Assembly (NCBI RefSeq): GCF_900115495.1 | Contig: NZ_FOWR01000001.1 | Location: forward strand, 107,669-171,668 | Length of the DNA: 64,000 nt | Source: Enterovibrio norvegicus DSM 15893 | GTDB taxonomy: Bacteria > Pseudomonadota > Gammaproteobacteria > Enterobacterales > Vibrionaceae | Direction of reading: 5' to 3' | Shown here: piece by piece, positions 36,207-44,632 of the stretch | Layout of the letters: each line of letters starts with the position of its first letter | Position numbering within the stretch: the first letter of the stretch is position 1 | The notes under the pieces: generated by a model | The model's database searches: none | The model's input: only the letters and a program-made list of their open reading frames with translations | What the model was told of the DNA's origin: nothing | Made by a program: the position numbers and the translations under genes

Positions 36207-37151
36207 ATGCGAGTTGGTATCGCGTCATTAGACGACAATCAGCGTGTTGCCCTTTGGGAATCGGCGATGGAGTTATCGCCTGCTCAACGTGCAATCACCA
36301 TTTTGGCGGCTCATCTGCCGACAGTGCCGTTCGACGCATTGCAGCGTTGGACGCTGGTAGGGCGAGACCATGCCTTGCTGTTGGCATACCGCAGCCAATT
36401 CGGTGAGGGCATTCAAGTTGAAGGGCGTTGCCAAGCTTGTGATACTAAAACTCAGCTGGCTTTCACGGTGTCAGACTTACTTGAAAGCAGCTCTGATACA
36501 TTAAAAGCCGCGGTATATTGTATTGGCAGCCGCGATGAAAGTGGGAACCAATACAAGCACCAACATACACAGGCTTCATTAGTAGACACCGATGTGTACG
36601 TGCCGTCTTACTACCTTATTGCGTTTAGCGGCAACGAATATCGGTTTCGATTACCGACAACACAAGACCTTGTGCTCATTCAGGCGTCTTCCAGCAGTTC
36701 GAATAACTCTGGCGGGATAACCACTAAACACGTGTGCGAACGATTGCTGGATCAAGCGAGCTTCAACGATCTGTGTGCCGTGTTTGCTGATAAACACAGC
36801 CAAGGTAGCGCGACAGAACGGACAAAAAACGAAAGGGAGCAACAGGACAAAGGGTTAGAGAGCGAAGAGCAAAAAGCATGGACCAGCACCTTGGATGCGT
36901 TGGAACAAGAAATGCTGCGTATCGAACCGCTGACCATCGTTTCGCTGAATGCGTCGTGCCCCGAATGCGGGGCACAAACGCAGCATCAATTTGACATTGG
37001 TCACCAGTATTGGGCACTACTCGCCGCTGATGTTGAGAAACAACTGTGGGATGTACATATTCTCGCTACCGCTTATGGCTGGTCGAGTGATGCCATCTTA
37101 TCGATGAGTCCGGCGCGTCGTCGCCAACATATCGCAATGGTGATCTCATGA
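36207..37151 (+). CDS. eCIS baseplate hub assembly chaperone-like protein with two zinc-type CxxC pairs
   Basis: This 314-residue protein has an N-terminal part (ALWESAMELSPAQRAITILAAHLP) followed by RDHALLLAYRSQFG, as in proteins annotated as T4-family baseplate hub assembly chaperones (gp26/gp51 type) in eCIS loci. Two pairs, CQACDTKTQL near residue 73 and CPECGAQTQHQFD near 251, probably bind one zinc together. The middle contains a charged linker (about 195-225). The ATG follows GAGTAAGAAAA. The exact role is inferred from family and position. Confidence 0.65.
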   Translation: MRVGIASLDDNQRVALWESAMELSPAQRAITILAAHLPTVPFDALQRWTLVGRDHALLLAYRSQFGEGIQVEGRCQACDTKTQLAFTVSDLLESSSDTLKAAVYCIGSRDESGNQYKHQHTQASLVDTDVYVPSYYLIAFSGNEYRFRLPTTQDLVLIQASSSSSNNSGGITTKHVCERLLDQASFNDLCAVFADKHSQGSATERTKNEREQQDKGLESEEQKAWTSTLDALEQEMLRIEPLTIVSLNASCPECGAQTQHQFDIGHQYWALLAADVEKQLWDVHILATAYGWSSDAILSMSPARRRQHIAMVIS

Positions 37152-38206
37152 GTCGTCTATTCGGTCAATACCTCTCGCGAAACCTACAAGGTCAACAAAC
37201 CTTGAAACCGATGATCCCGTCTTACTATTCGGGGATCTCAGTGGGCATGCCTTCACGCCAATCTATTTCAGGAACGCAGGCACCTAGCCAAGGGAATTCG
37301 GGGCAATCAGAAGGGAGGGAAGGCGATGCGTTTTCGTCGCCAGCATCGTCTTCTTCATTGCTCTCGAACGCGTATCACGCGTCGAATGTTGTGGCCATTT
37401 CACCGTCTGGTTCGACGTTGTTCCACGACGCAATGGATAGCGTCAGTGCGTCCCCAGCAACGGTTCGCGATATTGAAAATGACCATGAAAGCAGTGTTAC
37501 TCAAAATAGTCTTACCCAAAAAAAGGGCACCAATAGCGACGCAACCGAAGGATATGCAGACAGCGCGACGCATCCAACCCCAGTCTCGCCAATGTCTGAA
37601 GCTCAATCACTTTCGCAACATGGCTCGAGCCTTGCGCATTCATGCTCGAGCAACATGTCGTCGCTACATTCAAGAAGCCCAATAAGTCAGGGCTCAGACG
37701 GGAAAGCCATCACATCGGCTGTTCAACACACTCACCATGACCAAAGACGCGGAGAACGCGGAAACGAAGACGCTGACGTAGCATCGGCAAATACCCCATC
37801 TCATCAAACGTCACCGAGCCGTGGCAATTACACGCAGGACATGGCCGCTTCAATTTTGTCGCCGATGTCTCCTCCAGCTCTAACATCGACCATGAACGCG
37901 GCCTCTCAACCGAGCGTTACGTCGGTGCAAGCCAGCCATTCTCCGCTCACTGCAGATGTGTCTACTGCCTCGTTGTCAGAGCGTGTTCAACAGATGGAGC
38001 AGGCAAAGCAATTTGCCGCGAAGCGCCGACATGCAGAGAGCAATGTGTCGGTGAATGTCACTATTGGGCAGGTAACAGTGACCACATCAGCGCAGCCTCA
38101 GTCGTCTACGCATTCACCTCAGCACGTTGCCCGCGAGCGACCGGCGTGGAAGCCTTCAATGACGCTTAATGACTACCTTCGTCAGCGTCAGGATGGTGAA
38201 CGATGA
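37148..38206 (+). CDS. Low-complexity eCIS-associated protein (Ser/Gln/His-rich)
   Basis: This 352-residue protein has an ordered N-terminus, RLFGQYLSRNLQGQQTLKPM, then some 270 residues rich in Ser, Gln, His, Ala and Thr that look disordered, and an ordered end: KPSMTLNDYLRQRQDG. The same two short end motifs occur in low-complexity proteins of other eCIS loci as I recall them, which suggests they dock on partners while the centre is a spacer. The start ATGA overlaps the upstream stop. Function unknown; a length-setting or scaffold role is speculative. Confidence 0.62.
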   Translation: MSRLFGQYLSRNLQGQQTLKPMIPSYYSGISVGMPSRQSISGTQAPSQGNSGQSEGREGDAFSSPASSSSLLSNAYHASNVVAISPSGSTLFHDAMDSVSASPATVRDIENDHESSVTQNSLTQKKGTNSDATEGYADSATHPTPVSPMSEAQSLSQHGSSLAHSCSSNMSSLHSRSPISQGSDGKAITSAVQHTHHDQRRGERGNEDADVASANTPSHQTSPSRGNYTQDMAASILSPMSPPALTSTMNAASQPSVTSVQASHSPLTADVSTASLSERVQQMEQAKQFAAKRRHAESNVSVNVTIGQVTVTTSAQPQSSTHSPQHVARERPAWKPSMTLNDYLRQRQDGER

Positions 38207-39519
38207 GCAGTGCATTAGCGATTGCAGGCGTCACCCAATTGATGCGTGACTTGCTCAACGACGGCTTGGTGGATCACGACGTGGCGGCAGTGGTGAATAC
38301 CAATGTGCCCGTGCACGCTTTACCGCCAGATCAGATGTTGGCGCAAGAAGAAAATAACGCGCCAGCGTTGAACGTGTTTCTGTATCACTCCGAAGTGAAC
38401 GGCGCGTGGGCGAATCAAGGCTTACCGACACGAAACAGTGATGGTCAAAGGGTCAACAATACGCCGCTGGCCTTAGATCTGTATTACCTTGTCAGCGCCT
38501 ACGGCACGGCAGATCTGCACAATGACGTGCTCTTAGGGTATGTAATGCAGATTTTGCATGAACACCCTGGGTTTACGCGTTCTGAAATCCAAACGGCATT
38601 GAATCCCTCTCCCGCCATTGCAGCGGGCTTACCGCCTTTACTGCAAGCACTGGCTAACACTGGCTTGGCCGATCAAGCAGAAGCACTGCGTATTGCGCCT
38701 CATCCTTTGCCAGTTGGCGAAATGTCGTCATTGTGGAGTGCGCTTCAAAGCCAATATCGTCCGTCCATGACCTACCGCGTGTCCACCGTGATCATTCAAT
38801 CGAGCGCACCAGCCCATAACGTGCTGCCTGTGTTGACCATTGGTGACGACAATTCAGGGCCAATGGTGATCGCGACCCTCGCGCCGGACGCGCCCTTGAT
38901 TCGTCGAGTGATCACGCCAGCCTTGCAGTCCAGCGCGCGCGTCAACGATGTGTTTGATGTGGAAGGCGTAGAAATGGGCGGGGCGAACCCAAGGTTTTCA
39001 TTGTCTCACCTACATCCTTCTTTAAACATTGAACACACTGTCATGGCACAAGCAGGCGGCGATACACGTGGGCAATCCATGCAAGTGCCTAATGCTCTCG
39101 CCAGTTGGGCGTCGGGCACCTATTCGTTGCTGTTCCATCAAGACGTGGCGGGCTCTGCGCAAACGTCGAATCAACTCACCGTACAAATCGCCCCGGTGCT
39201 GACGTTGCCACCGCTGAGCATTGTTCGAGCCGCATCGAGTATCACGGTCACCATCCGTGTTTCGCCGCATTTTCACCCCGGCCAACAAGCGACGTTATGG
39301 CTTGGCAGTGAAGGGGCAAGCGCCCAAGAAATCACCACCGCGACAGATACATTGACCTTTGTTTTCTCCGCCCTCGCAGCGGGCAATTATCCGGTTCGAA
39401 TCCGTGTAGACGGTGTGGACAGTTGGTTCATTGAGCGTGATCGTCCGCCCATTGCCCCTGACTTTACGCCGCGCCCGCCGATTTATGATCCAACGCAAAT
39501 CGTGGTGGTGCCAGCATGA
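38203..39519 (+). CDS. eCIS tail cap/terminator protein (Pvc16/Afp16-like, DUF4255)
   Basis: This 438-residue protein has an N-terminal Pvc16-type domain (about 1-200; ALAIAGVTQLMRDLLNDGL, then LNVFLYHSEVN and LDLYYLVSAYG). It caps the distal end of sheath and tube and fixes particle length in related systems. The C-terminal half looks like Ig-like beta domains (APVLTLPPLSIVRAASS). The start overlaps the previous stop (ATGA), and the stop overlaps the AAA+ gene in the same way. Confidence 0.85.
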   Translation: MSSALAIAGVTQLMRDLLNDGLVDHDVAAVVNTNVPVHALPPDQMLAQEENNAPALNVFLYHSEVNGAWANQGLPTRNSDGQRVNNTPLALDLYYLVSAYGTADLHNDVLLGYVMQILHEHPGFTRSEIQTALNPSPAIAAGLPPLLQALANTGLADQAEALRIAPHPLPVGEMSSLWSALQSQYRPSMTYRVSTVIIQSSAPAHNVLPVLTIGDDNSGPMVIATLAPDAPLIRRVITPALQSSARVNDVFDVEGVEMGGANPRFSLSHLHPSLNIEHTVMAQAGGDTRGQSMQVPNALASWASGTYSLLFHQDVAGSAQTSNQLTVQIAPVLTLPPLSIVRAASSITVTIRVSPHFHPGQQATLWLGSEGASAQEITTATDTLTFVFSALAAGNYPVRIRVDGVDSWFIERDRPPIAPDFTPRPPIYDPTQIVVVPA

Positions 39520-41582
39520 CCGACATCCTTCGATTCGATGCAGAAAAAGAGAACGCCAATGCTACTTCCAGCGTCAGTGCGGAACATACTCGCGAATCCG
39601 CCTCGTTTATGAGTTGGCAACAGGCGAATCACAGCCACATGGTTGACGTTATCGCGTGGGTGCAAGAAGGGTTGGCCATTCTTTCAAAACCTTCCCTTGC
39701 AGGGCGGGGTGAGCGTAAAAATATACGTCCTTTGAGCGAGATCCATCGTCAGTATGTCACTGAGCCGCCGACCGCCTTTACCCTTCTCGTGCAGCAATTT
39801 GGCTTAAATGGTGTAGATCAAACGGCATTGGCGCTTTCATTAAGCGCAGCACTGGACAGCGATGTGAGTAAGATCTGCGCGTCGATGTCCGGAAATCCGC
39901 TGCAAACCAATCCAAGTATCGGGATGGCGCTCTCTTTACATGGGTTAAGTGACCAAGGTGGTGAGAGCGACAGAAGTGTATTTTCACCGCACTCCCCGCT
40001 GCGGTATTGGTTGCTGATTGAGTGGCAATCCATTGGCGCGAGCGATGCCATCATTTCCCCAGACGAGCGTATTCTCAATTTTGTTCGTGGCGTGAATTAC
40101 TTGGATGAACGCCTGAGCGTGATGTTAGAGCCGACAAGGGATCACGCCGCTCAACGGCCACTTAGCGCCTCACAAGAAATCCAACGCATCGGGGCCTTGC
40201 GCTTTATTCAGCAAATGATGCAGGTACACACTCAGTCGCATCGCGCAATTATCGAACTGTATGGCGAAGACAAAACCAGCAAGCGAAACATGGCACACAC
40301 ACTTGCGGCAAGTGTCGGCATGAATTTGCACCGCTTGCATGCGACGAGCTTGCCGACCCATGCCAACGACCTCGATGCGCTATCTCGTTTGTGGCAGCGT
40401 GAAGCAGGGCTATCACCGCTATTGCTGGTGATTGAAGGCACGGACGATCCGTCACGTCAGCATGTGGTTGAGCAATTTGTTGAACGTATTCACGGCGTGG
40501 TTGTGCTCGAAGCGGGGGACTCGCCCATGGGGATTTTTCCACATAGTTTCCCGCTTCATGTAGCGCGTCCATCCGTGACAGAACAAGAGCAATATTGGCG
40601 ACAGTTGTTACCCCATGCCGATGCTGATTTGCCACTGCGTTTGTCGGAGCAATTTTCCTTTAGCCAATCCGATATTCAGCAATTGGTCACGGTTTCTTCG
40701 CTTCATGAACAGGGCGGATTGCACGTTGAGCACGTGCTTTGGAAAGCGTGCCAACGCCATTCTTCGACAGCATTATCGCGCCTTGCGCAGCGCATTGATT
40801 GCAAAGCCAATTGGGAAACCTTGGTACTGCCGCCGAAGCAAACCACCATGCTTGAACAACTCACGGCGCAAGTGGGGTTACGAAATCGTGTTTATCAACA
40901 ATGGGGATTTCGCGAACGCATGAGCCGAGGCATGGGCATCAGCGCCATGTTCTGTGGTGACAGCGGTACGGGGAAAACCATGGCGGCAGAAGCCATTGCC
41001 AGCGCGTTGGAACTGGATTTATACCGCATTGATTTGTCGAGCGTGATCAGCAAATACATCGGCGAGACTGAGAAGAAAATGCGTGAACTGTTTCAGGCGG
41101 CTGAGCAGTGTGGGGCGATCCTGTTTTTTGATGAAGCCGATGCCTTGTTCGGCAAACGTAGTGACGTGAAAAGCAGTAACGACAGATACGCCAACATCGG
41201 CATTGATGATTTGTTGCAGCGTATCGAAAGCTATCGTGGGCTGGCGATTTTGGCGACCAATCTGAAATCTTCTATCGATAAAGCCTTCCTACGCCGATTG
41301 CGGTTTGTGGTGGATTTTCCCTTCCCAGGGCCTGCCGAGCGTGAACGCATTTGGCGCACCGTGTTCCCACCACAAACACCGCTCTCAGACGATGTTGATC
41401 CCGTGCGTTTGTCGCGTTTAAACCTGACGGGCGGCAGCATTCACAATGTTGCACTCAACGGCGCCTTTCTCGCCGCGCAGCATAACGAACCCGTGGCGAT
41501 GCGTTTTTTGATGGAAGCGGCATCGGCGGAATTGCAAAAACTCGATAGACCAGTGAAAGCGGGGGACTTGGATTATGGCTGA
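39516..41582 (+). CDS. eCIS AAA+ ATPase (Afp15/Pvc15-like)
   Basis: This 688-residue protein has an active C-terminal AAA+ module: Walker A GDSGTGKT (481-488), Walker B ILFFDEAD (535-542) and an arginine-finger region KAFLRRLRFVVDFP. Upstream (about 240-420) is a second module with a degenerate P-loop (GEDKTSKR, 250-257) probably unable to hydrolyse ATP. Related ATPases are needed for particle assembly or cargo loading in Afp and PVC systems. It overlaps the next gene, a DUF4157 protein, by eight bases, which implies joint translation. Confidence 0.92.
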   Translation: MTDILRFDAEKENANATSSVSAEHTRESASFMSWQQANHSHMVDVIAWVQEGLAILSKPSLAGRGERKNIRPLSEIHRQYVTEPPTAFTLLVQQFGLNGVDQTALALSLSAALDSDVSKICASMSGNPLQTNPSIGMALSLHGLSDQGGESDRSVFSPHSPLRYWLLIEWQSIGASDAIISPDERILNFVRGVNYLDERLSVMLEPTRDHAAQRPLSASQEIQRIGALRFIQQMMQVHTQSHRAIIELYGEDKTSKRNMAHTLAASVGMNLHRLHATSLPTHANDLDALSRLWQREAGLSPLLLVIEGTDDPSRQHVVEQFVERIHGVVVLEAGDSPMGIFPHSFPLHVARPSVTEQEQYWRQLLPHADADLPLRLSEQFSFSQSDIQQLVTVSSLHEQGGLHVEHVLWKACQRHSSTALSRLAQRIDCKANWETLVLPPKQTTMLEQLTAQVGLRNRVYQQWGFRERMSRGMGISAMFCGDSGTGKTMAAEAIASALELDLYRIDLSSVISKYIGETEKKMRELFQAAEQCGAILFFDEADALFGKRSDVKSSNDRYANIGIDDLLQRIESYRGLAILATNLKSSIDKAFLRRLRFVVDFPFPGPAERERIWRTVFPPQTPLSDDVDPVRLSRLNLTGGSIHNVALNGAFLAAQHNEPVAMRFLMEAASAELQKLDRPVKAGDLDYG

Positions 41583-43359
41583 GCACGCAATCACAACTAA
41601 ACCAAGACCTTCGAGCAACACCAACAAGACAGTTGAACGCAAGGCCAACAAACCAGCAGTGCCACCAGTGGTGCCGCAACGCGAACCGTCTTTCTCGAAC
41701 TTGGCAATTGTGCAGCGCAAATGCGCGTGTGGAAACGTCGCGCCACAAGGCGGTACGTGTGGGGCATGTGCTGCAAAATCCGCTGCGTCCCCGTTAGCCA
41801 GCAACGCGTTTCTATCTCGCCCATCGTCTTCCACGTCATCGGTTCAAGCGGGCAATCTGTCTGAGGCACTCCGTGCGCGCGCCGAACAAATCTTTGGCAC
41901 TGTGCTGCCTGACGTCAATATCCACACCGGCGCAAAAGCGCAAACGTATGCAAGTGCTTTGCAGGCCAAAGCATTCACCACTGGGTCCGACGTGTATTTC
42001 GGCGCGGGCTTTTACCAGCCAAACACGACATCAGGTTTGCAGCTTATTGGCCACGAACTCACCCATGTGATGCAGCAGCGTAGAGGGTTGTCGTTCGCCA
42101 AACTGCAAGGAACAGGCGACGCATACGAAAAAGAAGCCGACCGCGGTGGTGAAGCCTTTGCGGCGGGGAAAGCCTTTCAACTCGCCACCCCATCAGGCCC
42201 CGTTGGACGTTGGGCACAGCGTGATATGGATGCCTCTCAATCGGCGCAAGTGGTGGGCATGGACGATCCTGACCACGATTTGGAATTTCTTGGTGAAGCG
42301 TTTGACCAAGATGAATTACAGAGCTTGTTTGATGGTTTGCGCGAATATGAAGACGCGCAGCACAGCCTGTATTTGATCCCCGAATCTGCCATTGATCAAA
42401 TAGGGGGAGACCCTGCGCCATCGAGTAACTTGGTGTCTCAAGTTGGGGCAATCCCGAATCAAGGCGTCGGTGTCGGGCAAGATATTGGGACAACTGGCAT
42501 TGCCCAAGCCAAGGCACTTGATGGTGTCACCCATAGCGCGGAGCAATTGCTCGGTGGCGCGTCAGGTCAGCCTCGTGTTGTGCAGCGCGCCGTCGTTGCG
42601 GGTTGTAATGTCCCTGCGATGACCATGGGGCAAATAGGGATTGCCGCACACCGTCAAATCGGCGGGTTTTGTGGTTTGCTCTATCAAGCCATTTCACCCA
42701 GCACGCCCTGTTTGGGGAATGGTCACCCGGGTTTTCAAATTCCCGGCTCAACTCGCCCAGACATGGTGAAGCAGTATCCGCCTACCGCTACGCCGCTGGT
42801 GGATGAATTAGGGGAAATCAAACCCGCATCTTGGCTCAACGGTCGACAGGTCGATGCGGAGGCACAATTAAACCGAGATTTGGCAAATTACACCCGAATC
42901 ATCGGCCCTGCAACTACCATGTGGTCATACGCGTTTCCGACCATGCCGTTTGTCGCCAATCCGCTGCAAGATTTGTCCGTCTGGCCGCCAACAGGCGGGG
43001 CGACCTCTAACGGTGTGTATTACTACCGTTGCCGAAATACACAACGTCGCCGCGCACCAAGGCGTATCCGTATTCGCATCCATTTGCCTGTGCCGGTTGT
43101 GTTGCCGCAACCACAATCTGTGCCGCGTGTCGCTCCTCAACCGCAGCCACAGCCGCTACCTCAACCACAACCACAACCTCAGACGCCGCGACCCACCAAT
43201 CCGGTTTCACCGCCAACACATGCACCAGATTTGCGTCCAGTGGCAGGTGCTGTCGCAGCGGTCGGGTTGGGATATTTTATTTATCGCGGGATCCGGTTGA
43301 TCCCATCGTTTGCGCCACCGCTGTGGTGGACGATGCCCGCGAATTTAGCAATGCCTTAA
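41575..43359 (+). CDS. DUF4157 (eCIS core domain) protein with a PD-(D/E)XK-like C-terminal region: probable cargo 1
   Basis: This 594-residue protein has Cys pairs at 50/52 and 62/65 (VQRKCACG, CGACAAK), then a DUF4157 domain at about 95-200 with the zinc metallopeptidase motif HELTH (160-164) and a possible third ligand in EKEADR (Glu185 or Glu187). The C-terminal region (about 340-480) holds RPD (394-396) and GEIKP (413-417), matching the PD-x(17)-ExK pattern of the PD-(D/E)XK nuclease superfamily. A basic RRRAPRRIRIRI patch, a QP-repeat linker (511-540) and a hydrophobic stretch (556-570) follow. Cargo and nuclease roles are inference; metal-binding residues are seen. Confidence 0.78.
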   Translation: MAEHAITTKPRPSSNTNKTVERKANKPAVPPVVPQREPSFSNLAIVQRKCACGNVAPQGGTCGACAAKSAASPLASNAFLSRPSSSTSSVQAGNLSEALRARAEQIFGTVLPDVNIHTGAKAQTYASALQAKAFTTGSDVYFGAGFYQPNTTSGLQLIGHELTHVMQQRRGLSFAKLQGTGDAYEKEADRGGEAFAAGKAFQLATPSGPVGRWAQRDMDASQSAQVVGMDDPDHDLEFLGEAFDQDELQSLFDGLREYEDAQHSLYLIPESAIDQIGGDPAPSSNLVSQVGAIPNQGVGVGQDIGTTGIAQAKALDGVTHSAEQLLGGASGQPRVVQRAVVAGCNVPAMTMGQIGIAAHRQIGGFCGLLYQAISPSTPCLGNGHPGFQIPGSTRPDMVKQYPPTATPLVDELGEIKPASWLNGRQVDAEAQLNRDLANYTRIIGPATTMWSYAFPTMPFVANPLQDLSVWPPTGGATSNGVYYYRCRNTQRRRAPRRIRIRIHLPVPVVLPQPQSVPRVAPQPQPQPLPQPQPQPQTPRPTNPVSPPTHAPDLRPVAGAVAAVGLGYFIYRGIRLIPSFAPPLWWTMPANLAMP

Positions 43360-43390
43360 TGGAGTGAGTGGGGACATGGGAGAGAAAAAG

Positions 43391-43621
43391 ATGAAGATAA
43401 ATCTCCATATTGATGACATTTCGTTGCCGGATAACGCCACGTATCACGACGTGTATCGTGCCTTATCGCATGCCGTTGTTGAGCAATGGCCGAGCGGGTT
43501 GTCTGACGGTGCGACGTCCATACGAGAGCACGCAATTGCGCGAGAGCAAGCCATCGTCCGAACGACGGAAAGCGTGATGCATCAGTTGCAAACCCTTACA
43601 CAAGTAGGAAGGGGACGCTAA
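43391..43621 (+). CDS. Small protein of unknown function (76 aa)
   Basis: The product begins MKINLHIDDISLPDN and then appears mainly helical (YRALSHAVVEQW; REHAIAREQAIVRTTE). It lies between the first DUF4157 gene and the gp53-like adaptor and ends directly before that gene's ATG. I chose the ATG at 43391, with GGGAGAG upstream; one at 43376 is possible. It could be a structural protein, a chaperone or an immunity factor for the gene upstream; nothing in the sequence decides. Confidence 0.6.
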   Translation: MKINLHIDDISLPDNATYHDVYRALSHAVVEQWPSGLSDGATSIREHAIAREQAIVRTTESVMHQLQTLTQVGRGR

Positions 43622-44245
43622 ATGTTATCGAGTCAGCCGAACTTCCTCAAAGGTGGCATTGTGTTACTCGACCAGCAAAGCGGAGAGCCGATTGAGGCCA
43701 TTCCTTTGCTGATTAACCCTGCCACGCTCAGCACCCAATTTGAGGTGAAATCCCCCGCCGGTGCGCAAACGCGCTCAGAACCGATGCGCTTGAACGGGCC
43801 ACCGAAAGAGTCCATCAGTTTCGAAGCGACCTTGGATGCCACCGACGCGATGGAACGCGGGGATCGCGATGCGTTGAATTACGGGATTGGCCACTACATC
43901 GCCGCATTGCGTGGGCTGATCACGCCAAGCCGCCGGCAATTGATGGATAACGACACCCTCGCCAGGCAGGGGAAGCTCACCATTATTCCCATGGTTCAGC
44001 CATTGCCCGTGTTTAGTTGGGGGATGAACCGCAGAGTGCCAGTGCGGTTTACCAGTCTGTCGCTGCAAGAAGAGTTCTTTAATTCGGCGCTGAACCCGCT
44101 CCGCGCGAAAGCCAGCGTGAACCTGCAAGTGCTAACCGTTGATGATTTGGGGTTTGACCATCCTGCATCATCACTGTTTCTGCATTATTTGGCAGGGTTG
44201 GAACGTCAAGCCAGCAAGGCAACCAAACCCGCACTAGACAACTGA
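43622..44245 (+). CDS. eCIS baseplate adaptor with CIS-tube-like domain (Afp7/Pvc7-like)
   Basis: This 207-residue protein has the pattern GGIVLLDQQSGEP, INPATLSTQFEV and RLNGPPKESISFEATLD, typical of the CIS_tube domain of Afp7-type proteins, which sit between tube and hub. The LysM-like part that usually ends this protein is in the next gene. The start immediately follows the stop of the 76-aa gene (TAAATG). Confidence 0.75.
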   Translation: MLSSQPNFLKGGIVLLDQQSGEPIEAIPLLINPATLSTQFEVKSPAGAQTRSEPMRLNGPPKESISFEATLDATDAMERGDRDALNYGIGHYIAALRGLITPSRRQLMDNDTLARQGKLTIIPMVQPLPVFSWGMNRRVPVRFTSLSLQEEFFNSALNPLRAKASVNLQVLTVDDLGFDHPASSLFLHYLAGLERQASKATKPALDN

Positions 44246-44272
44246 TTCGCTGATTAGAAGAAGGACATCAAG

Positions 44273-44632
44273 ATGACCGATCTTTCACACTATTTGCTTA
44301 GCAACACGGAAGAGACCGCAGACTTTACGCCGAACAGTCGTTACGTCGGGTTGCCGTTGCGTGTGATGACAGATGCAAATGGCACGGAAAGGGTGTTTGT
44401 GAGTCGTCGTTTCCTTCCCCAGCCTGCGTCAACGGAACGCTTGCAAAGCCTTGTGATTCGGGAAGGAGACAGGCTCGACATGCTCGGCGCGGCGTATTAT
44501 GCCGACGCGTCAAAATGGTGGTGTATTGCCGATGCAAATTTGGTGCAACACCCTGATGAGCTTGTCAGTCAAATTGGGCGACGCATTGCGCTGCGTTCTG
44601 ATGACACTGAGAACGGTTCTGGAGGGCGCTGA
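44273..44632 (+). CDS. eCIS LysM-like baseplate protein (gp53-like)
   Basis: This 119-residue protein contains a LysM-like fold, VIREGDRLDMLGAAYYADASKWWCIADAN given in part as REGDRLDMLGAAYY and WWCIADAN, as in phage baseplate gp53. In Afp7 this domain is fused to the CIS_tube domain; here the two are separate genes. The ATG follows AAGAAGGACATCAAG and the stop overlaps the next start (TGATG). Confidence 0.75.
   Translation: MTDLSHYLLSNTEETADFTPNSRYVGLPLRVMTDANGTERVFVSRRFLPQPASTERLQSLVIREGDRLDMLGAAYYADASKWWCIADANLVQHPDELVSQIGRRIALRSDDTENGSGGR

Noticed and set aside
43140-43200. CA-rich repeated DNA in cargo 1 as a possible CRISPR or satellite
   Set aside because: It encodes an in-frame Gln-Pro repeat linker; there are no spacers or regular units.
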